Source: Bradyrhizobium viridifuturi (GTDB lineage Bacteria > Pseudomonadota > Alphaproteobacteria > Rhizobiales > Xanthobacteraceae). Taken from it: a stretch of 64,000 bases of DNA. The number at the start of each line of letters is the position of its first letter. Position 1 is the first letter of the stretch. The stretch lies in NCBI RefSeq assembly GCF_001238275.1, contig NZ_LGTB01000047.1, positions 1 through 64,000 of the forward strand. Reading direction: 5' to 3'. The notes under the pieces are model-generated. The model was not told the origin of the DNA and did no database searches. It was given only the letters and a program-made list of their open reading frames with translations. Positions 43,083-51,511 of the stretch are shown piece by piece. The translations under genes and the position numbers were made by a program.

Positions 43083-44915
43083 TCAGCGCACGACGTTCAA
43101 GAGGTCCTGCACCATCGAATTGGTCGTCGTGATCACCTTGGTGTTGGCCGAATAGGCCTGCTGGGTCACGATCAGCTTGGTGAACTCGTCGGCAATATCG
43201 GTGTTCGAGCTCTCGAGCGACGAACCGACGATGGTGCCGGCCTTGCCGAACAGCGCCGCGCCGGACTCGTCGGTCGCCTCGAACGCACCGCCGTCGATGC
43301 GCTTGAGGAAATTGGTGCCGTTGAAGGTCGCCACCGAGATTTCCGCGAGGTCGATGTTGCGGCCGTTGGTGTAGTTGCCGACGATGCGGCCGTTGGTCGA
43401 TACGCTGACCGATTGCAGCTGGCCGGCGGGGAAGCCGTCCTGCTGGATCTGGTTGACCTGGACGTTGCCGTTGGCGTCCGCGAACTGGGTCACGCCGCCG
43501 GAGCCGAAATTGATCACGGGGTTGCCGAGCGACACGCCGTTGACGACGGCGTTGTTGAGCGTCACCGACGAGATCGCCGGCGACATCTGGCCGTTCGACG
43601 CGAAGGTGAAGTTGACGTTGGCGTTCTGCCAGGAAACCTGCGTACCGGTCGCATTCGGATTGACCTGATAGAACAGGTTCCAGGTGTCGGTGTGTCCGGA
43701 GCCGAGCGACGAGCTGTCGGTCTTGGCCCAGCGGAATTGCAGGTTCACCGGCGCACCCGAGACGTCGTAGGCCGTGACGGCGCCGCCCGAGACGGATTCG
43801 TTCAGGAAGGTCGAGTTATCGTTGCCGACCACCTGGCCGGTGCCGACCGTGCCGCCGCCGCCGCGGGTCGCGACCGCCGAGCCGGTGAAGCCGAGCGCCG
43901 CGAAGGCAGTCGAGTTCGAGCTCGTCACGTTGAGGTCAGCCGCGGTGCCTGAATGCAGGGTGATCTTGCCGCCGCTGATCGTCGATGGCGTTGCGGTACC
44001 GGTGATCGCGTCGATCTTGGCGAGCAGCGTTCCGATGCTGTCGGTGACGTTGAGTTGATTGCCGGTCGCGCCCGAAGCCACGAAGGTGATGACGGTGCCG
44101 TTCACCGTGATCGTATCGGCCGGCACGACGGGCGGACCGGCAGAGCCGGCGCTGAAGTTGGTATTGATCGAGTCGCTGCCTGCTGCGCCCGACAGCAAGG
44201 TCGCGGCGGTGTTGGCCACCGAGGGGGTCGCCTTGTTGTTCTGCGCGGTGCCGGTGACGGAGGAATCGGTATACGGCGCGGCCGGCGTGCCCAGCACCAG
44301 CGGGTTATGTCCGGCGCTGAACGCACCCGGCCGGATCAGCTCCGAGCCGGGAACCGAGGTGTCGTGCGCAGTGGTCAGGGGATAGGACGCGAGGTTGGCG
44401 CGATAGTCGATCTTGGTGGTCTGCTGCGCCGGCAGGAAGTCGTTCTTGAACCGCAGCACCTGCGGCGAGGAGCCCGACGGGTTGCCGGTGGTCGGGTCGA
44501 TCGGCACGCCCTCGAGATAATAGCCGGCGCCGTTGACCAGATAGCCGTCCTTGTTGAGCTGGAAATCGCCGCGGCGGGTGTAGCGGTCGACGCCGTCGAA
44601 CACCGGCGAGCCGTCGGTGAAGCTGCCGGGCTTTTGCACCGCAAAGAAGCCGTTGCCGTTGATCGCCATGAAGGTCGCGACCGACGCCGACTGCACGTCG
44701 CCCTGCACCGAGTTGGTCGAACGCGACTGCGCGGTGACGCCGCCGGCGAGCTGCGCGGTCAGCGCGGTCTGCGGGACGAGGTCGAGGAAAGAGGTATCGA
44801 TGCGCTTGAAGGCCGTGGTCTGCGAGTTGGCGATGTTGCCGGAGATGTTCTCCAGCGCGTACGACCCTGCGCGCAAGCCACCGACCGCCGTCGTAAGTGC
44901 GCCGAAGATACCCAT
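43083..44915 (-). CDS. flgE: Flagellar hook protein FlgE
   Basis: A 610-residue hook protein, longer than the enteric form (about 400) through an enlarged outer domain. N-terminus 'GIFGALTTAVGGLRAGSYALENISGNIANSQTTAFKRIDTSF'; hook signature 'INGNGFFAVQKPG' and 'YTRRGDFQLNKDGYLVNGAG'; C-terminus 'ESSNTDIADEFTKLIVTQQAYSANTKVITTTNSMVQDLLNVVR'. The insert contains a module ('ADTITVNGTVITFVASGATGNQLNVTDSI') also found in FlgL. The start at 44915 gives the standard MGIFG opening; ribosome site TTGGAGAAC. Confidence 0.97.
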   Translation of the reverse strand: MGIFGALTTAVGGLRAGSYALENISGNIANSQTTAFKRIDTSFLDLVPQTALTAQLAGGVTAQSRSTNSVQGDVQSASVATFMAINGNGFFAVQKPGSFTDGSPVFDGVDRYTRRGDFQLNKDGYLVNGAGYYLEGVPIDPTTGNPSGSSPQVLRFKNDFLPAQQTTKIDYRANLASYPLTTAHDTSVPGSELIRPGAFSAGHNPLVLGTPAAPYTDSSVTGTAQNNKATPSVANTAATLLSGAAGSDSINTNFSAGSAGPPVVPADTITVNGTVITFVASGATGNQLNVTDSIGTLLAKIDAITGTATPSTISGGKITLHSGTAADLNVTSSNSTAFAALGFTGSAVATRGGGGTVGTGQVVGNDNSTFLNESVSGGAVTAYDVSGAPVNLQFRWAKTDSSSLGSGHTDTWNLFYQVNPNATGTQVSWQNANVNFTFASNGQMSPAISSVTLNNAVVNGVSLGNPVINFGSGGVTQFADANGNVQVNQIQQDGFPAGQLQSVSVSTNGRIVGNYTNGRNIDLAEISVATFNGTNFLKRIDGGAFEATDESGAALFGKAGTIVGSSLESSNTDIADEFTKLIVTQQAYSANTKVITTTNSMVQDLLNVVR

Positions 44916-44982
44916 GACATGTTCTCCAATTCGATTCCCGGCGGCTGGCAATCAGCAGATGGCCGCATCGGCGGAGCATGTC

Positions 44983-44997
44983 GCAAAGGTCGTGCCA
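44983..44997 (-). promoter_or_regulatory. Sigma-54 promoter for flgE-flgK-flgL
   Basis: On the minus strand the sequence is TGGCACGACCTTTGC, a full match to TGGCACG-N4-TTGC with GG-N10-GC spacing. The predicted start is near 44972, about 57 bases before the flgE ATG. The leader lacks the TGGGAG loops seen at flgF and flgI. Confidence 0.88.
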
Positions 44998-45028
44998 GGA
45001 AACGAATCGTAACAAAATCATGCGCTTG

Positions 45029-45058
45029 AAAAAAAAGCCCCGGTCGTTTAACCGGGGC
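45029..45058 (-). terminator. Rho-independent terminator of msrB
   Basis: GCCCCGGT-loop-ACCGGGGC forms an eight-pair stem. On the minus strand it is followed by eight T residues. It lies about 85 bp past the msrB stop and separates it from the flgE operon promoter. Confidence 0.92.
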
Positions 45059-45141
45059 ACAATTGCCGGGCAGGCAACAATTGCCGGGGACCGAGCGCAA
45101 TTCTGAACTGCGCTCCTTCGCCCGAGGCGTTATGGGCGCCG

Positions 45142-45645
45142 TCAGGTTGCCGACGGAGCCGCCGGGTGAAACACCAGCGCAAAACCATCCATGCAGTAGC
45201 GCAGGCCGGTCGGTTTCGGGCCGTCGTCGAAGACATGGCCGAGATGGCCGCCGCAGCGGCGGCAATGCACCTCGGTGCGCAGCATGCCGAAGGTGCGGTC
45301 CGACGTGGTGCCGACCGCTTTGTCCAGCGGCTTCCAGAAGCTCGGCCAGCCGGTGCCGCTCTCATACTTGGTCTCGGACGAGAACAGCGGCAGGTCGCAG
45401 CCGGCGCAGGCGAAGGTGCCCTTGCGGTGCTCCTTGAGCAGCGGGCTCGATCCCGGCCGCTCGGTGCCCTGGTTGCGCAGGATCTCGTATTGCTGCGGGG
45501 TTAGCTGCGCCTTCCATTCGGCGTCGGTCTTCTCGATCTCGAATTTCTCGGCGGCCTGCGCCGGCGAGGTGCGCAGCCAGCGGAACGCGGCGAAGCTCAG
45601 CAGGCTGGCGACGGAAGCAAGCAGGATACGGCGATCGATCATCAA
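45142..45645 (-). CDS. msrB: Exported peptide-methionine (R)-S-oxide reductase MsrB
   Basis: A 167-residue enzyme that reduces methionine-R-sulfoxide in proteins. It has an N-terminal signal segment ('DRRILLASVASLLSFAAFRWL'), so it probably acts in the periplasm. The zinc-binding cysteines are present (C80/C83 in 'FACAGCD', C128/C131 in 'VHCRRCGG'). Family motifs 'GTGWPSFWKPL' and 'HVFDDGPKPTGLRYCMDG' contain the catalytic C151. The usual resolving 'RYCINS' is 'RYCMDG' here. No msrA is adjacent. Confidence 0.95.
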   Translation of the reverse strand: MMIDRRILLASVASLLSFAAFRWLRTSPAQAAEKFEIEKTDAEWKAQLTPQQYEILRNQGTERPGSSPLLKEHRKGTFACAGCDLPLFSSETKYESGTGWPSFWKPLDKAVGTTSDRTFGMLRTEVHCRRCGGHLGHVFDDGPKPTGLRYCMDGFALVFHPAAPSAT

Positions 45646-45706
45646 TCATCTCCGATGCGGACGGCCAAACAGGCTCGCCAACAGATACGAACCCCGCCGC
45701 CGGACG

Positions 45707-47206
45707 TTACATCCGCCCGTCGGATATCCGCTCACTTTCTTGCGAGGCGTGAGGATACCGCTCCTCGCCATCCTCGATCTGCCGGGGCGGCGCGGGCGGC
45801 GCCACCGGCCGCACGGCAGCCCCGGGCGGACGGCGGGGTGCCGGCCCCCGGGTTCCCGCCTTGAGATTGGCTTCGGCCAGCCGTGCCTCGCGGGCCCGCT
45901 CCCTCGCCCGTGCTCCCTCGCGGTAACGCGCGAGGACGCCCGCCGCCGACGAAGCGCCCCTCGCCCACAGGCTGACGAAATGCCCGGCGACGCGACCCGT
46001 GGTGCCGCCGGCCCAGACCAGCTCGAACGGCGAAAACAGCCGCCAGCGGTCATCGCCCCACAGAATGCTGCGCGCGATCAACTGGCCCGCGAGCGCCGAG
46101 GTGTTGAGCCCCTGCCGGCCGAAGCCGCTCGCCACCCACAGGCCCCTGCGCAATTGGCCGATCTGCGGCATGCCATGCACGGTGACGCCGACCGCGCCGC
46201 CGAACGTATCGGCGATCGGAGGCTTGCCGAGCTGCGGAAACACCGTGGCGATGCGGCGCTGCACGGCTGCACCGAACCGCTTCGGCCGCGCATCCCAGGT
46301 GGTTTCGGGACTGGCCCACAACAACCGATCGCCATCGACGACGCGGAAATGGTCGATGCCGTCGCTGTCGACGACCGAGCCCGTAAAGGCGATCGTCTCC
46401 GCCAGCCGCTCCCCGAGCGGCTCGGTCAGCGCCGCGTAGCGCCACACCGGAAGCAGCGTATCGGACAGGCGCTTCAGCGGCGCACCGAGATGGATATTGC
46501 CGGCGAGGACGATGTGGTTGGCGCGCAGTCGCGCCGACGGCGTCACGATGCGTTTGCGGATGCCGGAAAAATCGATGCTGACGACCGGCGTCTCCTCGAA
46601 GATCCGCACACCCGCGCGCGTCGCCAGCGCGGCGAGGCCGTGGACGTATTTGCGGCCGTCGATCTGGAACGCCTTCGGATAGTAGATGCCGTGGAAATAG
46701 CGGCCGGTCCGCAGCACGCTGCGCACGCGATCGACCTGCCAGCCTTCGACTTCGGTCGCAAATTCCTCGCCCAGCGTCTGCAAGCGGCTGATCAGCGCCT
46801 CGCCGACATCGACATTGGAGACCTCCAGCGCGCCGTCGCTTGGGCTGATGCCCGGGATCAACTCCTCGGTGGCGGTGGCGCGAACATAGTCGGCGCCCTC
46901 CTTCGACAGCGCCCACAATTCGCGGGCGTCATCGAGGCCGACGCGCTCGATCACATCTGCGATCGGCAAGCCGAAGCCCGGCATCACGGTGCCGAGATGG
47001 TGGCCGGAGGCGTTCCAGCCGACCTGGCGGCCCTCGAGCACGGCGACGCTGGCGCCGAGCCGTGCCGCCTCGCGGGCCACCGTCAGCCCGGCCAGCCCCG
47101 CCCCGACCACGCAGATATCGACGTCGAGGTCGAACGCCAGGCGGTCACGAAACGGCGAGGCCGCCGCATCGGGGCCGTCCGCCGCACTTGTGGAAGTCTC
47201 GCTCAT
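45707..47206 (-). CDS. FAD-dependent oxidoreductase (DAO/gamma-glutamylputrescine oxidase-like)
   Basis: A 499-residue flavoenzyme. The dinucleotide fold is 'DICVVGAGLAGLTVAREAARLGASVAVLEGRQVGWNASGHHLG' (GxGxxG near residues 36-41), with family segments 'YYPKAFQIDGRKYVHGLAALA', 'ADTFGGAVGVTVHGMPQIGQLRRGLWVASGFGRQGLNTSALAGQLIA'. The last 90 residues are a Pro/Arg-rich disordered tail, unusual for this family. The amine or amino-acid substrate is unknown. Confidence 0.9.
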   Translation of the reverse strand: MSETSTSAADGPDAAASPFRDRLAFDLDVDICVVGAGLAGLTVAREAARLGASVAVLEGRQVGWNASGHHLGTVMPGFGLPIADVIERVGLDDARELWALSKEGADYVRATATEELIPGISPSDGALEVSNVDVGEALISRLQTLGEEFATEVEGWQVDRVRSVLRTGRYFHGIYYPKAFQIDGRKYVHGLAALATRAGVRIFEETPVVSIDFSGIRKRIVTPSARLRANHIVLAGNIHLGAPLKRLSDTLLPVWRYAALTEPLGERLAETIAFTGSVVDSDGIDHFRVVDGDRLLWASPETTWDARPKRFGAAVQRRIATVFPQLGKPPIADTFGGAVGVTVHGMPQIGQLRRGLWVASGFGRQGLNTSALAGQLIARSILWGDDRWRLFSPFELVWAGGTTGRVAGHFVSLWARGASSAAGVLARYREGARARERAREARLAEANLKAGTRGPAPRRPPGAAVRPVAPPAPPRQIEDGEERYPHASQESERISDGRM

Positions 47207-47300
47207 GTCGTTTCTTACGAACCGCTGCGGCGCTTGTCACCTTGTCCAGGGCATGAGCCTGTAGAATTAATTCGACCAGACCGAATCGAGATGGAAGTCC

Positions 47301-47849
47301 ATGCGCCGTTTGCTACTGCTGCGTCACGCCAAGACCGAACACGACGCGCCCTCGGGGCAGGACCAGGACCGCCGTCTCGACGAGCGCGGCCACCGCGATG
47401 CTGCCGAGATCGGCGGCTGGATCGCTCGCCACCCGCCTTTGCCCAATCTGGCGCTGGTGTCGCCCGCGGTCCGCACCACGCAGACCTTCGAGATCGTGCG
47501 CGAGGCACTGAAGGGCGCGGGACCTGCGCCGAAGGTCGACTTCGTCCCGGAACTCTACGGCGCCGATCCGGCGCAGCTGCTGACCGCGATCCGGATGGCC
47601 TCGGTCACCGATCCGAAGCAGCTGATGCTGATCGGACATAATCCCGGCATGCACGAGCTGGCGCTGGCGCTGACGCTGACCGGCAGCGGCGACGAGGCGG
47701 CCAAGCGCGCGCTCGCCGACAATCTGCCGACCTCGGGGCTCGCCGTGTTCGACTTCGCGATCGACGACTGGAACGAGGTCTCCTTCCGGCGCGGCAAGCT
47801 CGTCCTGTTCGTCAGCCCTAAACTGTTGAAGCAGGCCTCGCGCGGCTGA
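47301..47849 (+). CDS. SixA-like histidine phosphatase
   Basis: A 182-residue histidine phosphatase. The phosphohistidine motif 'LLLLRHAKTEH' (R8-H9) opens the protein, with 'RLDERGHRDAAEIGGWI', 'SPAVRTTQTFEIV' and the second catalytic His in 'LMLIGHNPGMHELALAL'. SixA proteins remove phosphate from phosphotransfer His domains; in rhizobia the target may be the nitrogen phosphotransferase system. The gene stands alone. Confidence 0.9.
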   Translation: MRRLLLLRHAKTEHDAPSGQDQDRRLDERGHRDAAEIGGWIARHPPLPNLALVSPAVRTTQTFEIVREALKGAGPAPKVDFVPELYGADPAQLLTAIRMASVTDPKQLMLIGHNPGMHELALALTLTGSGDEAAKRALADNLPTSGLAVFDFAIDDWNEVSFRRGKLVLFVSPKLLKQASRG

Positions 47850-48004
47850 CGCAAGCGGACACCGCCGCTCCGCCATGCTATGTTGACGATCGCGCGACAG
47901 GGGGACCGGTTCGCGTCGACCACGAGCTACTGCAAGAACAAGAAGGCGCGCGTCCCGCCACAGGGACCAAACGGCTCCAGACCAATCGCGGACAGGAGGC
48001 GCTG

Positions 48005-48430
48005 ATGTACAAGTCCATTCTCGTGCCGATCGACCTCGCCGATACCGATCTGGCGAAGCCTGCGATCGCAACCGCTGCGACGCTGTCGCAAACCTGGAAC
48101 GGCGCGGTGCGTCTGCTCAACGTGCTGCCGATGACGCCGGTGATGCTCGCCGAATACGTGCCGGCGGATTTCGACAGCCAGCAGCGTGAAACATCGGAAG
48201 AGGCGCTGGCGATCGTGGCGCGCGAATCCGGCATCGCGCCCGGGCGCATCTCCGGCGTGGTCCGCCAGGGCGGCATCTATCACGAGATCCTCGAGGAGGC
48301 CGCGACCATGAAGGCCGACCTGATCGTGATGACCTCGCACCGCCCGGCGATGCGCACCTACTTCCTCGGCTCCAATGCCGGCCACGTGGTGCGCTACGCC
48401 AAATGCTCGGTGCTGGTGGTCCGGCACTGA
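48005..48430 (+). CDS. Universal stress protein (UspA family)
   Basis: A 141-residue Usp fold: 'YKSILVPIDLADTDLAKPAIATAATLS', then 'VRLLNVLPMTPVMLAEYVPADF'. The nucleotide-binding C-terminus is 'EEAATMKADLIVMTSHRPAMRTYFLGSNAGHVVRYAKCSVLVVRH', close to the G-2x-G-9x-G(S/T) ATP-binding pattern (here G-SNA-GH...). It is preceded by ACAGGAGGCGCTG, a strong ribosome site. Confidence 0.95.
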   Translation: MYKSILVPIDLADTDLAKPAIATAATLSQTWNGAVRLLNVLPMTPVMLAEYVPADFDSQQRETSEEALAIVARESGIAPGRISGVVRQGGIYHEILEEAATMKADLIVMTSHRPAMRTYFLGSNAGHVVRYAKCSVLVVRH

Positions 48431-48571
48431 AGCGCGATCGGTCCGGCCGCACCGCGCACCATCTCGACGACCGCGGCAGGTGCGCGCCGCCGAAATATCG
48501 AAAATAACCCCATGCAAAGGAGCCAGGTGGCCGCTTCCCCGCCCGGCCCCCCTCGCCCGCACGGGATCAGC

Positions 48572-48808
48572 TCAACGGATCCGCACCAGCTCCAGGTCGA
48601 AGTTGCCGGCCACCGCGGTCTCGATCTGGCAGCGCGAGATCCCGATGTCGCGCAGCGTCCGGTCGTCGAGCTGGCGCAGCGTCTTGATCGCCTCGCGGCG
48701 CACCCAATAGGTCGCGAATGCATCGCCCGACACGCGGAGCAATCGGAGCAATCCGCCCAACATACTGGACCGCACGGGCGCTGCGGCGGCTGAGGATATC
48801 GTCGTCAT
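48572..48808 (-). CDS. DUF1127 (YjiS-like) small protein
   Basis: A 78-residue protein. The C-terminal 45 residues carry the DUF1127 pattern 'WVRREAIKTLRQLDDRTLRDIGISRCQIE', an arginine-rich two-helix motif that in related short proteins binds RNA and affects small-RNA and phosphate/carbon metabolism. The ATG at 48808 has GGAG six bases upstream; other in-frame ATGs at 48814 and 48820 overlap that ribosome site. Divergent from a MocR-type regulator. Confidence 0.9.
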   Translation of the reverse strand: MTTISSAAAAPVRSSMLGGLLRLLRVSGDAFATYWVRREAIKTLRQLDDRTLRDIGISRCQIETAVAGNFDLELVRIR

Positions 48809-48906
48809 TGTCATCTCCATCGATGCCCAGACGGCAAAGCTATGCCGTTGACACAAATGCCGTTTCAGCACCTGCGCCGTCGTGACCTCGGATTGCTTGC
48901 GCTCTC

Positions 48907-48988
48907 CTCGGTGCAATCATGGGCTTGTTCCCTCTTAAATGATCCGGTACATTGCTCGGAGCAAGGAAAACATTGCTCTCGGTGCAAT
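48907..48988. promoter_or_regulatory. Candidate MocR operator between DUF1127 and MocR genes
   Basis: The 11-base CTCGGTGCAAT occurs twice in direct orientation (48907-48917 and 48978-48988). Between them lies the perfect palindrome TTGCTC-G-GAGCAA (48952-48964). The second direct repeat is part of ATTGC-TCTCGGT-GCAAT, which touches the MocR start codon at 48990. Direct plus inverted repeats in a divergent intergenic region are typical for MocR/PdxR regulators. Confidence 0.68.
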
Positions 48989-48989
48989 A

Positions 48990-50333
48990 ATGTCGAGATT
49001 CGAATATCTGAAGCTGGCGGATGCGGTGGCCGCCGAGATCGCCAGCGGCGCGCTGAAGGCGGGCGACCGCCTGCCGCCGCAGCGTCATTTCGCCTATGAC
49101 CGCAACATCGCGGTCTCGACCGCGAGCCGGGTCTATACCGAGCTGTTGCGGCGCGGGCTGGTGGTCGGCGAAGTCGGCCGCGGCACCTTCGTGTCCGGCG
49201 AGGCGCGCCGCGGCAACGCGGCCCCGCCCGAGCCGCGCGGCGCCCGCATCGACCTCGAATTCAACTATCCGCTGCTGCCGCACCAGGCGACGATGATCGC
49301 AAAGAGCCTCGAGGGGCTGGAGCGGCCCGAGGTGCTCGAGGGCGCGCTGCGGCCGGCGACCAGTTACGGCACGCGGGCGGCGCGGACGATCTCCTCGGAA
49401 TTCCTCGCGCGCAAGAGCTGGGCGCCGAATCCCGACCAGATCGTGTTCACCGCCAACGGCCGACAATGCATCGCCGCGGCGCTCGCCGCCGTGGTGCCGC
49501 CTGGCGGACGCTGCGGCGTCGAGGCGCTGACCTACCCGTTCGTGAAGGGCATTGCCGGGCGGCTCGGCATCACGCTGGTGCCGCTCGCGATGGACGAGCA
49601 CGGCGTGCGCCCGGATGCGGTGCAGAAGGCGCATCGCGAGGCCCATCTGTCCGCGCTCTACGTCCAGCCCACGATCCAGAACCCGCTCAGCATCACGATG
49701 CCGGCCGAGCGCCGCGCCGAGCTGTTGCGCGTGATCGAGAAGCTCGGCCTCGTCGTCATCGAGGACGGCGTCTATGGATTCCTCGACGACGAGGTGCCGC
49801 TGGCCGCGCTCGCGCCCGACAGCTGCATCGTGCTCGACAGCCTGTCGAAGAAGGTCGCGCCCGGCCTTGCGCTCGGCTTCATCGTCTCGCCGCCGCGGCT
49901 GCGCGAAAGCATCATGGCCGCGGTGCGCTCGGGCGGCTGGACCGCGTCGGGATACGCCTTCGCGGCGGGTCAGCGTCTGATGGCCGACGGCACCGCCGCC
50001 GAATTGTCACGGCTGAAGCGAATCGACGCCGGCCGCCGCCAGCAGATCGCAGCGAAGCATCTGGCCAATTTCGAGATCCAGACCAACCCGAAGTCCTATC
50101 ATCTCTGGCTGACCCTGCCGCCACATTGGCGCTCGCAGACCCTGGTCGCGGCCGCGGCACGCCGCGACATCGCGCTGACGCCGTCGACGACCTTCGCCGC
50201 CACGCCTGGGCACGCGCCCAATGCGGTGCGGCTTGCGCTCGCCGCGCCGCCGATGGAGCAACTGGACCTCGGCCTGCGGACGCTGGCGGGAATGCTGAGC
50301 GCGACCGAAGAGGATTTTGACTCGACGGAGTGA
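48990..50333 (+). CDS. MocR/PdxR-type GntR regulator with aminotransferase-like domain
   Basis: A 447-residue fusion of a GntR winged HTH (residues 5-70: 'LADAVAAEIASGALKAGDRLPPQRHFAYD', 'TASRVYTELLRRGLVVGEVGRGTFV') with a fold-type I aminotransferase domain. PLP-binding residues are present: 'YVQPTIQNPLS' (N231), 'VVIEDGVYGFL' (D259, Y262) and the Schiff-base lysine in 'LDSLSKKVAPG' (K287). Such regulators sense PLP or amino compounds. The start at 48990 abuts the putative operator and has no clear Shine-Dalgarno sequence; 48939 is the alternative. Confidence 0.93.
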   Translation: MSRFEYLKLADAVAAEIASGALKAGDRLPPQRHFAYDRNIAVSTASRVYTELLRRGLVVGEVGRGTFVSGEARRGNAAPPEPRGARIDLEFNYPLLPHQATMIAKSLEGLERPEVLEGALRPATSYGTRAARTISSEFLARKSWAPNPDQIVFTANGRQCIAAALAAVVPPGGRCGVEALTYPFVKGIAGRLGITLVPLAMDEHGVRPDAVQKAHREAHLSALYVQPTIQNPLSITMPAERRAELLRVIEKLGLVVIEDGVYGFLDDEVPLAALAPDSCIVLDSLSKKVAPGLALGFIVSPPRLRESIMAAVRSGGWTASGYAFAAGQRLMADGTAAELSRLKRIDAGRRQQIAAKHLANFEIQTNPKSYHLWLTLPPHWRSQTLVAAAARRDIALTPSTTFAATPGHAPNAVRLALAAPPMEQLDLGLRTLAGMLSATEEDFDSTE

Positions 50334-50387
50334 CATCGCACGTTCACTCCGAGGCGCCGGCCTTCCGCTGCTCGACGCGACAGAGCA

Positions 50388-50747
50388 TCAAAAACCACAG
50401 GCCGCATACGTCTTCCGGGCGAGACGAAAATGCGCGCCGTCGGCGACGAAGTCCACATCCAGGCACTGGTTGCCTCGGCGAAACTCCCCGATCACGCCGC
50501 ACTGCAGATATTCGAGGTTGATCCGCCAGCGCTTCTCTTGCGGCGAGTAGGTCGCAAAGTCGTGCTGCGCGACCGGCGTGTCCTTGCAGATTCCGGCAAT
50601 ATATTGCCGCACTTCGAGCGGCAGAGAATCGATGTGATGGGGATCAACCAGATCATGCTTGTTGCCGACGCTGCCGCCCTTGGAAAGAGCCGGCGCGACA
50701 CTCAAGAGCACTAGGCCCAGAGCCAGAACGGGGGTCCGGATTGTCAT
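50388..50747 (-). CDS. Small exported protein of unknown function
   Basis: A 119-residue protein with a clear signal peptide ('MTIRTPVLALGLVLLSVAPALSKGG'). The mature part has four cysteines (in 'GICKDTP', 'LQCGVIG', 'NQCLDVDF' and 'YAACGF'), an even number compatible with two disulphides in the periplasm. The frame is open far upstream, but the signal peptide fixes the start at 50747. No family recognised. Confidence 0.78.
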   Translation of the reverse strand: MTIRTPVLALGLVLLSVAPALSKGGSVGNKHDLVDPHHIDSLPLEVRQYIAGICKDTPVAQHDFATYSPQEKRWRINLEYLQCGVIGEFRRGNQCLDVDFVADGAHFRLARKTYAACGF

Positions 50748-50845
50748 CTGACACTCCAGCTGGAAGCAATTCAGACGGAATGTTACAGCGTGTTGCTTAC
50801 AGCCCGCTGACAGTCCGGACCGGCGAGAACGTACAGATTTGCCGT

Positions 50846-51439
50846 TCAGGCAACCGGCCACTGCGCGATGAATCCCCGCGCCATGTACGGCTCGATCTTG
50901 TCCCATTCCGTCAGGACGCGGCGACGAAATTCGGGAACGGTGTGCCAGAGCGCACGCGGGACCGCAAAGCTGTCCACCGTCACCAGCATCTTCTCGACCT
51001 CCGGCCAGTGCCGATGCAGCGTCATGGGATAGCGCCGCGCGGTCCAGCTGTTGCCGAGACAGATCACGCTCCTGATATTGGCGAGCCCCAACGCCGCGTC
51101 GATCACCGGCAGCGAGAAGATCACGTTCTCGCCGGTGTTCTGCGCGCGATGCTCCTCCAGGATCCGCTCCGGCTGCACGCCGCCCGCGACCATCGCGGCC
51201 TTGATGACCTCGCATTCCGAGCGGCCATCGCCCGGCGTGATGCCGCCGCTCACGATCGACCAGCGCGCGAAGCCGTCGCGCCAGAGCCGGACCGCCGTGT
51301 CGACCCGCTCGGCGACATCGCCGCGGGTGCCGAACACGAAAAGGAGATCGGCGGGCTTGAGCGGCGTCTCGATCAGGTGCCGGGCATTGATCGCGGCGAT
51401 CTCGTCGTCGGACGGCATCCGCAAACTTCGATCGTCCAT
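50846..51439 (-). CDS. YdcF-family (DUF218) protein
   Basis: A 197-residue alpha/beta protein. The DUF218 core is visible: 'PADLLFVFGTRGDVAERVDTAVRLWRDGFARWSIVSGG', 'ILEEHRAQNTGENVIFSLPVIDAA' and 'SVICLGNSWTARRYPMTLHRHWPEV'. The ENTxENxxF-type segment is diagnostic. No membrane helix is present, so it is the soluble type. The start at 51439 gives normal length; the frame extends upstream to 51508. Confidence 0.87.
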   Translation of the reverse strand: MDDRSLRMPSDDEIAAINARHLIETPLKPADLLFVFGTRGDVAERVDTAVRLWRDGFARWSIVSGGITPGDGRSECEVIKAAMVAGGVQPERILEEHRAQNTGENVIFSLPVIDAALGLANIRSVICLGNSWTARRYPMTLHRHWPEVEKMLVTVDSFAVPRALWHTVPEFRRRVLTEWDKIEPYMARGFIAQWPVA

Positions 51440-51511
51440 GCCCCTGCCCGCTCCGTTCGCGACACCACACGCCGACGATGCCGCGCGCGAGGCAGTGCAC
51501 GAAGTCACGTT

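Noticed and set aside
41150..43132. Plus-strand frame of 660 codons
   Set aside because: Exact antisense of flgK, with no recognisable domain and Arg/Val/Gly-rich composition.
45275..47641. Plus-strand frame of 788 codons
   Set aside because: Runs antisense through msrB and the FAD oxidoreductase and into the histidine phosphatase gene in another frame; no family sequence.
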